The notes under the pieces are model-generated. The model did no database searches. It was not told the DNA's origin and saw only the letters and a program-made list of their open reading frames with translations. Below, piece by piece: positions 16,850 to 25,608 of a DNA stretch of 64,000 nt (position 1 is its first letter; every line of letters begins with the position of its first letter). The stretch is taken from NCBI RefSeq assembly GCF_039528175.1, contig NZ_BAAALH010000002.1, positions 744,001 to 808,000 of the forward strand. Reading direction: 5' to 3'. A program made the position numbers and the translations under genes. The DNA comes from Citricoccus alkalitolerans (GTDB lineage: Bacteria > Actinomycetota > Actinomycetes > Actinomycetales > Micrococcaceae).

Positions 16850-18202
16850 ATGACTTCACGCCCTTCCCCCGAGTCAGCAGCCGAGGCGACGCCCGGACCC
16901 ATGCCGGAGCCGCCCGAGCGCCAGGCCCCCGAGCCGACCGCAGGTCAGGCGCCCACCATCGCGACGGCCACGACGCCCCGGTGGAACCGGTTCGACACGA
17001 GCTGGACGACCGGCCTGTTCGGCACGGCCGTAGGCGCCGGCATCCTGTTCCTGCCGATCAACGCCGGGCTCGGTGGGCTGTGGCCGCTGCTCATCGCCAC
17101 CGTGCTGATCTGGCCGATGACCTACTTCTCCCACCGGGCGCTGTCCCGCATGGTGTGTGCCTCGCCGAACCCGAACCAGGACATCACCGGCGTGGTCCGC
17201 GAGTACTTCGGAGAGGCCGCCGGCCGCGTGGTCACCGTCCTGTACTTCCTGGCGATCTACCCGATCGTGCTGATCTACGGGGTGGGCATCACCAACACGG
17301 TGGAGAGCCTCATGGTGAACCAGCTCGGCCTGGAACCCTGGCCGCGGTGGCTGCTGTCCGGGGTGCTGGTGCCGGCGATGTCTGCCGTCATGGTCGCCGG
17401 CAAGAAGGCCATGCTGGTGGTCACCCAGTGGCTGGTCTTTCCGTTGATCGCGGTGCTGTTCGTGGTCGCGCTGCTGTTGATCCCCCAGTGGTCCTTCGAC
17501 GGCTTCGGTGCGCTGCCCGCTCCCGGCGACTTCGCGATGTCCCTCTGGCTGATGATCCCGGTGCTGGTCTTCGCGTTCAACCACTCCCCGGCCATCTCCC
17601 AGTTCTCCGTGTCCCTGCGCGAACGCTATGGGGCCGGATCCGTGCAGAAGGCGTCCTCCATCCTCCGGATCACCGCGGTGCTGCTGGTCGTCTTCACCAT
17701 GGGCTTCGTCTGGTCCTGTGTGCTGGCCCTCGGCCCCGAGGGGCTGCAGGAGGCCAAGGAAGCCAATCTTCCGGTGCTCTCCCACCTCGCCAACGTGATG
17801 GGCCTGCCCCTCATCGCCTGGCTCGGCCCCGCCGTGGCCATCACGGCGATCGCCTCGTCTTTCTTCGGCCACTGGCTGGGGGCCGCCGAGGGGGCCACGT
17901 CGATCGTGCGCACCATGGTGGACCCACAGCAGAAGCGCCTGAGCGACCGCGGCATCACGATCGGCGTGAGCATCTTCCTGATCGTCACCACGTGGCTGGC
18001 CGGGGTGCTCAATCCGAGCATCCTGGCGCTGATCGAGTCTCTGGCCGGCCCCGTGATAGCCGCCGTGCTCTACCTCATGCCGATGTATGCCATCCACAAG
18101 GTGCCGGCGTTGGCTCGGTTCCGCGGCAAGACCTCGAACGTCTTCGTGGTCATCGCCGGCGTGGTCGCCGTGGGCGGCATCCTCATCAGCCTCTTCCGCT
18201 AG
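16850..18202 (+). CDS. Amino acid permease of the HAAAP (serine/threonine transporter) type
   Basis: A 450-residue integral membrane protein with eleven or so helices after a Pro/Ala-rich cytosolic N-terminus (residues 1-45). The first helix carries SWTTGLFGTAVGAGILFLPI, the signature of the hydroxy/aromatic amino acid permease family (SdaC/TdcC), and an internal FNHSPAISQFSVSLRERYG is also diagnostic. These are proton- or sodium-coupled serine/threonine importers. Two ATGs are in frame, 16844 and 16850; the second has proper spacing from AGGAG. A TTCGCG-18-TACACT pair (16701-16730) is a possible promoter. Substrate specificity is inferred. Confidence 0.82.
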   Translation: MTSRPSPESAAEATPGPMPEPPERQAPEPTAGQAPTIATATTPRWNRFDTSWTTGLFGTAVGAGILFLPINAGLGGLWPLLIATVLIWPMTYFSHRALSRMVCASPNPNQDITGVVREYFGEAAGRVVTVLYFLAIYPIVLIYGVGITNTVESLMVNQLGLEPWPRWLLSGVLVPAMSAVMVAGKKAMLVVTQWLVFPLIAVLFVVALLLIPQWSFDGFGALPAPGDFAMSLWLMIPVLVFAFNHSPAISQFSVSLRERYGAGSVQKASSILRITAVLLVVFTMGFVWSCVLALGPEGLQEAKEANLPVLSHLANVMGLPLIAWLGPAVAITAIASSFFGHWLGAAEGATSIVRTMVDPQQKRLSDRGITIGVSIFLIVTTWLAGVLNPSILALIESLAGPVIAAVLYLMPMYAIHKVPALARFRGKTSNVFVVIAGVVAVGGILISLFR

Positions 18203-18234
18203 TCTCCCGGCTTCGGCTTCCGGCCCGGCCGCCG

Positions 18235-18894
18235 TCAGAGCTGGGAGAACGCCGCCACGATCGGCTCCTCGCCGTCCACGAAGTCGATCTGTTGTCCGAT
18301 CGAGTTCGGGGTGGCTAGAGCGACCCGGACAGCCTGGGCCACGTTGCCGCGTGAGGTGTCCCGATTGGCGCCGTCCGCGGTGCCGCTGCCGACGGCGATC
18401 ATGCCGGTCGGCTCGTCCAGGGTGAGCTTTCCCGGGCCGAGGATAGTCCAGTCGAGTCCGGAGTTGCGCAGGTACTCGTCCGCGGCGGCCTTGGACTCCG
18501 CATATGCGAAGAAGGGGTTGTCCTCGGCGATGCCGTGCTGGGTGGTGGCGCCCATGTAGGACACCATGACGTAGCGCTTCACGCCGGCTTGGAGGGCGGC
18601 GTCCATGGAACGAATCGCGGCGTCCCGGTCCACGGCATAGGTGCGCTCCGGGTTCCCGCCGCCGGCGCCAGCGGACCAGACGATGGCGTCCTGGCCCTCG
18701 AAGGCCCGGACGAGCTCCTCCAGTGAGGCGTTCTCGATGTCCAGCTCCAGGGCCTTCGCGCCGGCGGCCTCAATCTCCGCGGCCTGCTCCGGGCTACGGA
18801 TGACCGAGGTGACCGTGTGTCCCTCCTGCGCCAGCAGGGGGGCGGTCCGCAGGGCCACCTTGCCGTGTCCGCCGATGATCAGGTAGTTCGCCAT
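18235..18894 (-). CDS. NAD(P)-binding atypical SDR-family protein
   Basis: A 219-residue Rossmann-fold protein of the NAD(P)H-binding (atypical short-chain dehydrogenase) family, similar in layout to YwnB/CC3_like proteins. It starts with YLIIGGHGKVALRTAPLLAQ, where GxGxxG-like glycine motifs bind the dinucleotide, then VTSVIRSPEQ, VDRDAAIRSMDAALQAGVKRYVMVSYMG, and YAESKAAADEYLRNSGLDWTILGPG. Catalytic Tyr/Lys of classical SDRs are replaced by the YAESKAAA motif. It reads convergent with the permease. Substrate unknown. Confidence 0.8.
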   Translation of the reverse strand: MANYLIIGGHGKVALRTAPLLAQEGHTVTSVIRSPEQAAEIEAAGAKALELDIENASLEELVRAFEGQDAIVWSAGAGGGNPERTYAVDRDAAIRSMDAALQAGVKRYVMVSYMGATTQHGIAEDNPFFAYAESKAAADEYLRNSGLDWTILGPGKLTLDEPTGMIAVGSGTADGANRDTSRGNVAQAVRVALATPNSIGQQIDFVDGEEPIVAAFSQL

Positions 18895-19029
18895 GGATCT
18901 GGTCCTTCCGTTCGGGTGTCAGTCCTTCCGTGGCCACTGTTGCACTGCACCCGGAGGGCGCGCCAGCGCGTTCGGCTGGCGGCGCAATCGCTCCGGCGGT
19001 GAACCCGGGCGTCTTCGGGTCTCCGTGTC

Positions 19030-19401
19030 TCAGGTGGCTGACGTGTCAGTGACGCCCTCGTAGAGTCCGATCTCGTTGCCATCGAGATCCCGGAACACGG
19101 CCCACCAGCTGGTCTCGGTGATCGGGGACCTCGGGGCGATCACGGTGCCGCCCAGGGCGGTGACCGTGGCCAGGGTCTCGTCGATCGAGTCGACCTCCAC
19201 GGTGGAGCGGGGTTGGGTGAAGTCCGCGCTGCGCGGGGCCAGGCCGCCGCCGCTGACCTCATTCGGGGCCCGCCACATGGGATAGTCCTCGAAGCCGGGG
19301 TAGGTCTCGATCTTCCAGCCGAAGACCGAACCGTAGAAGTCGGTGGCGCGCTGATGGTCGGTGACCGGGATGTCGACGTGGGTGATGTCTCCGTGTGCCA
19401 T
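19030..19401 (-). CDS. VOC-family protein
   Basis: A 123-residue single VOC domain with HVDIPVTDHQRATDFYGSVF, GWKIETYPGFEDYPMW, TVEVDSIDETLATVTALGG and the end WWAVFRDLDGNEIGLYEG. The start MAHGDITHVDIP at 19401 is the common actinobacterial N-terminus. It lies 4 bases after the stop of the upstream GNAT acetyltransferase gene on the same strand, so both probably share a message. No substrate can be assigned. Confidence 0.8.
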   Translation of the reverse strand: MAHGDITHVDIPVTDHQRATDFYGSVFGWKIETYPGFEDYPMWRAPNEVSGGGLAPRSADFTQPRSTVEVDSIDETLATVTALGGTVIAPRSPITETSWWAVFRDLDGNEIGLYEGVTDTSAT

Positions 19402-19405
19402 GGAG

Positions 19406-20068
19406 CTATGGTCCGGCAGGAAGCGGGTCCGTGGGAACCCCTCCCTGCCGAGACCGCCACTGCTCATCCAGGATCCCCATCACGTGGGCGTCCACCCATT
19501 CGCCGTCGAAGAGCAGCGCCTCGCGCAGGGTGCCCTCCAGACGGAACCCGGCCTTCTCGTAGACATGGCGGGCCCGCGGATTGAAGGCGTAGACCTCGAG
19601 CGACACCCGGTGCAGCCCCTGGTCCTCGAAGGCATGCCGCAGGGTCAGCTCCACCGCCTCGCTGCCGAGGCCACGGTCCCGAGCGCCGGAGATCCAGATC
19701 CGGAAGCCGCAGGAGAGGTTGTCCTCGTCGAGGTCGTTGAGCACGGACTCCCCGACGATCCGACCGGTGGCCGTCTCCTCGATGACCCACACGATCCGGT
19801 CCTTCGCCCGGGACCAGCGCGCGTAGATCTCGGCGAGCTCGTCCACCGACCAGGGCACCTGCCCTTCGGAGTCCGCCGGAGCTCCGTCACCTTCTGAGGT
19901 CGGGTGCGGCGGCACGGTGGAGGAGTGCATCGTCCCGGTCAGCCGGGACACCTCGGCATCTGCCAGCAGCGGGTGGAGCACCGCAGCATGCTCCCGCCGG
20001 GCCGGAACCAGCTGTATCAGGTCGCCGGCCAATGCCTGCTTGCGGGAGAAATCGGGTGCCGGAGTCAC
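19406..20068 (-). CDS. GNAT-family N-acetyltransferase (RimJ/RimL-like)
   Basis: A 220-residue acetyltransferase. LIQLVPARREHAAVLHPLLAD opens the fold, WVIEETATGRIVGESVLND and CGFRIWISGARDRGLGSEAVELTLRHAF form the acetyl-CoA-binding region (motif R/Q-x-x-G-x-G/A as RDRGLG), and LHRVSLEVYAFNPRARHVYEKAGFRLEG is the typical last motif. It resembles the RimJ/RimL and aminoglycoside/protein acetyltransferase branch; substrate unknown. It precedes the VOC gene in the same orientation with a gap of 4 bases. Confidence 0.85.
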   Translation of the reverse strand: MTPAPDFSRKQALAGDLIQLVPARREHAAVLHPLLADAEVSRLTGTMHSSTVPPHPTSEGDGAPADSEGQVPWSVDELAEIYARWSRAKDRIVWVIEETATGRIVGESVLNDLDEDNLSCGFRIWISGARDRGLGSEAVELTLRHAFEDQGLHRVSLEVYAFNPRARHVYEKAGFRLEGTLREALLFDGEWVDAHVMGILDEQWRSRQGGVPTDPLPAGP

Positions 20069-20147
20069 GGCACCATCATGCCAGCGCCGGGCAGGAACCG
20101 GGCCTGGGTGGTGGCCGCTGGCCGACTACGGTCAAGCACCCAGGGCG

Positions 20148-21020
20148 TCAGGGCAGTTGCACGGTCCCGGTCCCCACCTTCTCGGCCGCGGCCCGGTTCG
20201 CCGCCGTCCGCGGCAGCACCACCGGGTGGCCCAGCAACGGATCCTTCACGACGTCGGCGTCCAGCCCGTAGATTCCCTCCAGGTTCGCGGGGGTCAGGAC
20301 CTCCTCCGGTGTCCCCTCGGCCAGGACCTGGCCGTGGGCCATGGCGATGATGTGGTCCGCGGACCGGGCGGCGAGGTTGAGCTCATGCAGCACGGCGACC
20401 ACGGTGGCCCGGGGCCGCTCGTCTGCACCGGCTGACCTGGGGTCCGGCAGGTCCCGCACCAGGTCCAGCAACTCCACCTGGTGGGACAGGTCCAGGTAGG
20501 AGGTGGGTTCATCGAGCAGCACCACGGGGGTCTGCTGGGCCAGCACCAGGGCCAGCCAGGCCCGCTGGCGCTGACCGCCCGAGAGCTCGGCCACGTCCCG
20601 GCCGGCCAGCCCGACCAGGTCGGCCAGCTCGAGGGCCTGGGCGATCGCCTCGGTGTCCTGGGCCGTCCGGGCCCCGAACCAGCCACGGTGCGGGTGACGC
20701 CCGCGGTCCACGAGTTGCTCCACCGTCATGCCCTCCGGCACCACCGGGGACTGCGGCAGGAGCGCCACGGTGCGGGCATAGCTGCGGGGGTTCCATCTCT
20801 CCACGTCCCGGCCGAGGACCTCGAGAGATCCGGTCACCAGGGGCAGCTGCCGGGTCAACCCCTTCAGGAGGGTCGACTTGCCGCAGCCGTTGGCGCCGAT
20901 GATGGCCGTGGTCTGGCCAGCCGGCACGTCCAGGTCTACGGGCTTCTCCTGCCCCACGACCGTGTGCGGGCCATAGGCCAGGCTCGCGCCGCGCAGGCGG
21001 ATCGCCGGTTCTACTGTCAT
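20148..21020 (-). CDS. Siderophore ABC importer, ATP-binding subunit (FecE/FepC type)
   Basis: A 290-residue ATPase. Walker A is GANGCGKST, the signature LSGGQRQRAWLALVLAQ, and Walker B VVLLDEPTSYLDL; LLPQSPVVPEGMTVEQLVDRGRHPH and GMTVEQLV are typical of the iron-siderophore subgroup. It energises import of ferric siderophore with the two permeases and the binding lipoprotein upstream. The preceding permease gene ends one base before this start, with a GGAAGG ribosome-binding site inside it. Last gene of the iron operon. Confidence 0.9.
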   Translation of the reverse strand: MTVEPAIRLRGASLAYGPHTVVGQEKPVDLDVPAGQTTAIIGANGCGKSTLLKGLTRQLPLVTGSLEVLGRDVERWNPRSYARTVALLPQSPVVPEGMTVEQLVDRGRHPHRGWFGARTAQDTEAIAQALELADLVGLAGRDVAELSGGQRQRAWLALVLAQQTPVVLLDEPTSYLDLSHQVELLDLVRDLPDPRSAGADERPRATVVAVLHELNLAARSADHIIAMAHGQVLAEGTPEEVLTPANLEGIYGLDADVVKDPLLGHPVVLPRTAANRAAAEKVGTGTVQLP

Positions 21021-21021
21021 C

Positions 21022-22146
21022 TCAAGCCTTCCGTCCACTTCGAAGCAGGAGCCACAGCATCAGCGGCGCCCCGGCCGCCCCGGTGAGCACGCCGGTGGGC
21101 AGGCGGACCCCGCCGAAGGCCTCGGCGGCCGCGAAGTCCGCGACCACCACGATGACCGCGCCGCAGAGGGCCGCCGCCGGCATCGAGGGCCGTCCCCCGG
21201 TGAGACCCCGGGCCAGGGGGGTGGAGAGCAGGGCGACGAACGCGAGCGGGCCGGTGGCCGCCGTCGCCGCCGCCGCCAGCAGGGCGCCGGTCACGAGGGA
21301 CCAGAGGCCCGTCCGGCCGGGCCGGGAGCCCACGCCGTGGGCCAGCTCGCCGCCCAGGTCGGCCGGGGCCAGTCGGGAATGCAGGAGACCGGCGAGCGGT
21401 ACCAGCACGATCATGATGATGGCCAGCAGGGTGATCCGCTCCCACGTCACCGCGTTGAGGGAACCCGCGGTCCACACAGCCGCGGCCTGCAGATCATGCT
21501 GGGACAGGGCCAGCATCGCCCCGGACAGGATGGCCTGGCACAGGGACGCCACGGCGATCCCGGCCACGATGAAGGTGGCCCCGCCCAAGGCGCCCGCCAG
21601 CCCGCCGGAACCGGCGCCTGCGGAGGGCCGCCCGGCCATCGAGAACCCGAGGACGATGGCGATCGCCACCAGGCCGCCGAGCAGGGCGGCGGCGGCCATA
21701 CCCGTCCCCCGCACGCCGCCGAAGGCAAGCACGGTCACGGCGGCGACGGCGGCACCCTGGGTCACGCCGATGATGTCAGGGCTAGCCAGGGGGTTGCGCA
21801 GCGTGCGCCGGAAGAGGGCGCCGGCGGCGCCGAACGCCGCCCCGGCCAAGGCTCCGGCCACGGCCCGGGGCAGCTTCTCCTGCATCACGATGAAGGAGGC
21901 GCCGGGGATGGTCTCCCCGCCGAGGATGGCGAAGAAGTCGGGGATCGTGACGGTGTAATGGCCCAGCAGCACCCGCACCCCCATCGCCAGCACCAAGGCC
22001 GCGGCGAGGCAGAGCGTGGCGGTGAGCAGCCGGCGTCGGGCACGGGAATGCAGCGACCGCACAGCGGCCACCGCAGCCGGGGAGGGTCCAGCCACTGCCT
22101 CCGGGGCGGGAGCGGCGGCCGTGGTCTCGATGGATGGCGCGCTCAC
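21022..22146 (-). CDS. Siderophore ABC importer, FecCD-family permease (second)
   Basis: A 374-residue membrane protein of the FecCD/BtuC family, about ten helices. Landmarks are LPRAVAGALAGAAFGAAGALFRRTLRNPLASPDIIGV and late FVALLSTPLARGLTGG, matching the coupling region for the ATPase. The start is a GTG at 22146 that overlaps the preceding permease stop as GTGA, a translationally coupled overlap. Earlier in-frame starts would run into the upstream gene. Forms a heterodimer with the adjacent permease. Confidence 0.88.
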   Translation of the reverse strand: MSAPSIETTAAAPAPEAVAGPSPAAVAAVRSLHSRARRRLLTATLCLAAALVLAMGVRVLLGHYTVTIPDFFAILGGETIPGASFIVMQEKLPRAVAGALAGAAFGAAGALFRRTLRNPLASPDIIGVTQGAAVAAVTVLAFGGVRGTGMAAAALLGGLVAIAIVLGFSMAGRPSAGAGSGGLAGALGGATFIVAGIAVASLCQAILSGAMLALSQHDLQAAAVWTAGSLNAVTWERITLLAIIMIVLVPLAGLLHSRLAPADLGGELAHGVGSRPGRTGLWSLVTGALLAAAATAATGPLAFVALLSTPLARGLTGGRPSMPAAALCGAVIVVVADFAAAEAFGGVRLPTGVLTGAAGAPLMLWLLLRSGRKA

Positions 22147-23291
22147 AGGGAGACCGCCTTCCGGCGCAGCAACAGCAGCAGCACGGGCACGCCGATGACC
22201 ACCGTGGTCACGCCCACGTGGATCTCCTGAGGCGCCACCACGAGCCGGCCGGCGAGGTCGGCGAGTACGAGCAGGACGGCCCCCCACAGGGCGCAGCCCA
22301 ACACGAGCACGCGCGTGGAGGCCGGGCGGAACCGGCGCAGGGCATGGGGGACCAGCAGGCCCACGAACACCACGGGACCGGCCAAGGCGGTGGCGGCGGC
22401 GGTCAACAGCACGGTGGCACCGAGCAGGACCATGCGCAGGCGTTCGGGGCGGGAACCGAGCCCGTGGGCCAGCTCGTCACCGAGGGCCAGCGCATCCAGC
22501 CCGGGGGCGGCCACGAAGACCATCAGGATGCCGAGGGCGATCACGGGGGCCAGCCAGGCGGCGTCTTCCAGTGAGGACCTGGCGACGGAGCCGACGGTCC
22601 AGAACCGGAAGCGCTCCAGCACCGCGGGGGAGAGGATCAGCAGGGCGCTGGTGACGGCGGTGCAGCCTGCGGTGACGGCGGCCCCGGCCAGCACGAGAGA
22701 GAGGGGCCCCGGGGTGCCGCCCGTGCCGCCCCCCAGCCGGGAGGCGGCCGAGGCAACGGTGTAGACCACCGCGGCGGCCACCAGCGTCCCGAGGATCGCC
22801 AGCACCATCACCCCCGCCAGGCCGGCCGAGATGCCGAGGCCCAGGCCCAGGGCCACCGCCAGGGAGGCCCCGGCGGTCAGGCCCAGCAGGCCTGCATCAC
22901 CGAGCGGGTTGCGGGTGGCTCCCTGCAGGGCCACTCCGGACACCGCGAGGGCCGCGCCCACGAGCACGGCGGTGATGGTGCGTGGAATGCGGGACAGGGC
23001 CGCGGCGGCGTCGATGTCCGCCGCCGCGGTGTCACCCCAGCCGGTGAGGAACGCGCCGAGAGCGTCAAGGGTGGTTCCCGGGTCCACGTGGCGGGCCCCG
23101 AAGGCCAACGCGGCCAGGCACGCGAATACCAGCACCAGTGCCGGGAGGGCGAGGAATGGCAGGGCGTGGATAGATGCAGCGGTGACCGGCCGGCGTCGTG
23201 CCGGAGGCGCGGACCGCTGCTCCGGCGAGCCAGGGGTGCTGGTGCCGGGCGGCGGAGGCTCCGCGGAGGGGCGCTGGAGGGAGAGTCTCAT
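22143..23291 (-). CDS. Siderophore ABC importer, FecCD-family permease (first)
   Basis: A 382-residue FecCD/BtuC-type permease with a Pro-rich N-terminal cytosolic tail (residues 1-40) followed by about ten membrane helices. Signature parts are RIPRTITAVLVGAALAVSGVALQGATRNPLGDAGLLG, a long run of Ala/Leu/Val helices and, near the C-terminus, GPVVFVGLLVPHALRRFRPASTR, the motif that contacts the ATPase. It lies 42 bases downstream of the binding-protein gene and overlaps the second permease, so it is central in the iron-siderophore import operon. Confidence 0.9.
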   Translation of the reverse strand: MRLSLQRPSAEPPPPGTSTPGSPEQRSAPPARRRPVTAASIHALPFLALPALVLVFACLAALAFGARHVDPGTTLDALGAFLTGWGDTAAADIDAAAALSRIPRTITAVLVGAALAVSGVALQGATRNPLGDAGLLGLTAGASLAVALGLGLGISAGLAGVMVLAILGTLVAAAVVYTVASAASRLGGGTGGTPGPLSLVLAGAAVTAGCTAVTSALLILSPAVLERFRFWTVGSVARSSLEDAAWLAPVIALGILMVFVAAPGLDALALGDELAHGLGSRPERLRMVLLGATVLLTAAATALAGPVVFVGLLVPHALRRFRPASTRVLVLGCALWGAVLLVLADLAGRLVVAPQEIHVGVTTVVIGVPVLLLLLRRKAVSL

Positions 23292-23333
23292 GCGCTCTCT
23301 GTCATCAGACGGTGGTCATTGGACTGGTCTGTA

Positions 23334-24440
23334 CTATTCCGCGCTGTCGGCTTGCTCGGCCGCGGCGGCGATGTCCGGGACCACGTTCTCCAGCGCCCAC
23401 GGGATGGACAGCGGGGAGGCGGCCGAGGTGGACAGGACCTCCTGCTGGTCGGTCTGCACCACGAGCGTCTCATCCTGCACGGCCGGGATCTTGGACAGCA
23501 GAGGGTCGGAGGAGATGGCCTCGGTCACCGACTCATCGGTGGCCGAGGTGACGAAGATGTCCGAGTCGAGCTCGTCCGCCCGCTCGGGGGACCAGGTCAG
23601 GAAGAAGGCATCCTGGGCCTCGTCGTTGTCCGCCAGCACGGGGGCCAGCTCCATGCCGAGCGAGGTCAGGAACTTCGGCCGGTTGTCCGCGGCGGTGAAC
23701 AGGTAGATCTGATCGGCGGCGGCCGGATCGACCGTACCCGTCAGGAAGGTGGTGCCGGCCAGGGCGGGGTAGTCCTCCGCGGCCTGGGCGACCTGCCCCT
23801 CGACGTCCGTGATGACCTCTTCGGCCTGGTCCTCCTTGCCGAGGGCCTCCCCGATCAGCCGGGTGGAATCCTGCCAGGCGGTGGTGAACGCCGCGGTGTC
23901 CTCCGGGTAGGCCACCACGGGGGCGATCTCGGAGAGCTTGTCATACTCATCCTGGGTGATGCCGGAGTAGGCGGCGAGAATGACGTCCGGCTCCGTGGCG
24001 GCCAGGGCCTCGAAGTTGATGCCGTCAGCTTCGGAGTACTGTTCCGGGGCCTCTCCGCCGGCCTCCTCGAGGGCGGAATCGAACCAGTCGGTGGACTGGT
24101 TCTCGTTGCCGCCGTACTCGGTGGCGGCCACGCCCACGGGCACCACGCCCAGGGCCAGTGCGACGTCCTGGTTCACCCAGGACACGGTGGCCACACGCTC
24201 GGGCTGGGCAGGGATCTCGGTCTCGCCGTAGATGTGCTCCACCGTCCGGGGGAACGTGGCGTCCGAGGTCGCGTCGGTGGAGCCGGAGGCCTCGGAGTCC
24301 GAGCCGCCGGCCGGCCCTGTGGAGCAGCCGGCGAGCAGGGCGGCGCTCAACGCCAGGGAACCCAGGGACAGGGCACGACGGCGGGTGGTCCGGCCGGCGG
24401 TCGGTGCGCCGGCGGTGGGGGAGGGAGATGCAAGGGACAC
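23334..24440 (-). CDS. Iron-siderophore binding lipoprotein of ABC importer
   Basis: A 368-residue secreted lipoprotein. The N-terminal positive region (TTRRRALSLGS) is followed by the hydrophobic core and lipobox LLAGCSTG, so Cys is the lipidated residue. The mature part follows the FepB/FhuD-type periplasmic-binding fold (TVEHIYGETEIPAQPERVAT, LEALAATEPDVILAAYSG). It delivers ferric siderophore to the two permeases next door. The start is a GTG at 24440 with AAAGG seven bases before; an in-frame TTG at 24470 lacks a ribosome-binding site. An IdeR-like box lies upstream of the gene. Confidence 0.9.
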   Translation of the reverse strand: MSLASPSPTAGAPTAGRTTRRRALSLGSLALSAALLAGCSTGPAGGSDSEASGSTDATSDATFPRTVEHIYGETEIPAQPERVATVSWVNQDVALALGVVPVGVAATEYGGNENQSTDWFDSALEEAGGEAPEQYSEADGINFEALAATEPDVILAAYSGITQDEYDKLSEIAPVVAYPEDTAAFTTAWQDSTRLIGEALGKEDQAEEVITDVEGQVAQAAEDYPALAGTTFLTGTVDPAAADQIYLFTAADNRPKFLTSLGMELAPVLADNDEAQDAFFLTWSPERADELDSDIFVTSATDESVTEAISSDPLLSKIPAVQDETLVVQTDQQEVLSTSAASPLSIPWALENVVPDIAAAAEQADSAE

Positions 24441-24480
24441 GAGACGGCCTTTCGAGTCATTGGCAAACAAGGGTGTTGCC

Positions 24481-24510
24481 TAATTACAGGAGGTTAGCCT
24501 AGCCTAACAA
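24481..24510 (-). promoter_or_regulatory. IdeR/DtxR-like iron box within promoter of the siderophore operon
   Basis: On the minus strand, the 19 bases spanning 24507-24489 match the DtxR/IdeR consensus at 16 of 19 positions (core TTAGGCTAGGCTAACCT). A TTGTTA -35 element (24510-24505) and a TAATTA -10 element (24486-24481) flank it with an 18-base spacer, so the box covers the RNA polymerase site. Repression by iron-bound IdeR and derepression in iron starvation is the established model for this box; here it is inferred from the match. Confidence 0.8.
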
Positions 24511-24564
24511 CATGTGCAGCCGCCGTGTGGGGTGGCAGCACACTGCAGTTGGGTCAACGGTGGA

Positions 24565-24628
24565 CGTGCCCAGCGACCGTACCGGATGTGCGAACCCTCC
24601 CAGGTTTCCGGTGCAGTCGCTGGGCACG
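24565..24628 (-). terminator. Long stem-loop after the CDF gene, candidate terminator
   Basis: CGTGCCCAGCGAC (24565-24577) is exactly inverted at 24616-24628. Inside, ACCGGA pairs with TCCGGT and AACC with GGTT, giving an almost continuous stem of over 20 pairs. It begins 2 bases after the CDF stop codon in its direction of transcription and precedes the iron operon promoter, so it should insulate the two units. There is no T tract, as often in actinobacteria. Confidence 0.6.
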
Positions 24629-24630
24629 CG

Positions 24631-25608
24631 TCAGTCGAAGTCCGGCTGGGCGAAGTCCGGTAGCCGTGTCACGGGCATCACGACTACGTCCCAGACCATC
24701 CAGTCCACGGAACGGGAGACCTTGGCCGCCTCCTCGATCTGGTCCACGCTGACATCGCCGGACCGGGGGACCAGGAAGACCTCGATGTGCAATCGCCGGC
24801 CGAGGTCCCGCACGCGGCAGCCGGCCTGATCCACCCACGGCAAGGCCTGGATGGCGTGGACGGCGTCGGCAATGGCCGGATGCGGACCCTTGTTGTCAGG
24901 TGTGGTGGCCCGCCTGTCGATCAGATCCAGGACCGCCGCCCGCAGGTGCCGGACACCATCCTTGAGGATGTCCACCGAGATGACGAAGGCTGCTGCGTAA
25001 TCCAACCACCACAGGCCGAGGCCGATGCCGGCCACACCGACGATGGAGGCAGCGTTGGTGAGCCAGTCGGCCTTGTTCATGTTCGCGTCGGCGAAGAGCA
25101 CCTTGTCATTGAGGATCGGCGCGACCTTCAGCTTGGCGCGGGCCAGGAAGATGGGTGGAATGGCGATGACCGCCATGACCCCCATCATGATCCAGCCGAG
25201 CCAGACGGTGTTGCCGAACAGCTGCACCGTGCCGACCGTGGGGTGTTCTGCGGTCACCAGGCCACTGACGGCCTCGTAGGCGAGGAACCCGCCGACGAGC
25301 GTCAGGGCCACGGAGGAGACGAGGTGGCCGATGCCGGCGGCGCGGTGGACTCCGTAGGGGCGCCGCGCGTTCTGGCGGAACCGGCGGATGGCGAGTAGGG
25401 AGATCAGGAAGGAGATCTGCGGGATCGTGGAGAGCATGTCTTCGATCCAGGCGGTCTTCATGGCCTGCGAGTTGCCCAGGACGAAGGCGACGAGGGTGAT
25501 CGTGCATGCCGTGATGCCCAGACTGAGCCACTCCAGGCGCACTGCCTTGCGCAATGCCTCCTGCTGATCGCGGGGCAGATCCCAGCCGAGCTTCTGTGAG
25601 TCGTGCAT
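24631..25608 (-). CDS. Cation diffusion facilitator-like transporter
   Basis: A 325-residue membrane protein with six predicted helices (residues about 27-290 region) and a C-terminal soluble domain (HPAIADAVHAIQALPWVDQ, then RLHIEVFLVPRSGDVSVDQI, VVVMPV) that matches the CDF cytoplasmic ferredoxin-like domain. CDF proteins export divalent metals by proton exchange. The usual metal-ligand pair HxxxD is not seen in the second or fifth helices (EDMLSTIPQ and ADANMNKADWLTN instead), so specificity may differ. ATG 25608 follows a GTG at 25611; either could be used. It lies before the iron operon but is separated by a large stem-loop. Confidence 0.7.
   Translation of the reverse strand: MHDSQKLGWDLPRDQQEALRKAVRLEWLSLGITACTITLVAFVLGNSQAMKTAWIEDMLSTIPQISFLISLLAIRRFRQNARRPYGVHRAAGIGHLVSSVALTLVGGFLAYEAVSGLVTAEHPTVGTVQLFGNTVWLGWIMMGVMAVIAIPPIFLARAKLKVAPILNDKVLFADANMNKADWLTNAASIVGVAGIGLGLWWLDYAAAFVISVDILKDGVRHLRAAVLDLIDRRATTPDNKGPHPAIADAVHAIQALPWVDQAGCRVRDLGRRLHIEVFLVPRSGDVSVDQIEEAAKVSRSVDWMVWDVVVMPVTRLPDFAQPDFD

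Noticed and set aside
24441..24470. TTG start at 24470 for the siderophore-binding lipoprotein
   Set aside because: There is no ribosome-binding site. GTG 24440 has AAAGG at seven bases and gives a normal signal peptide.
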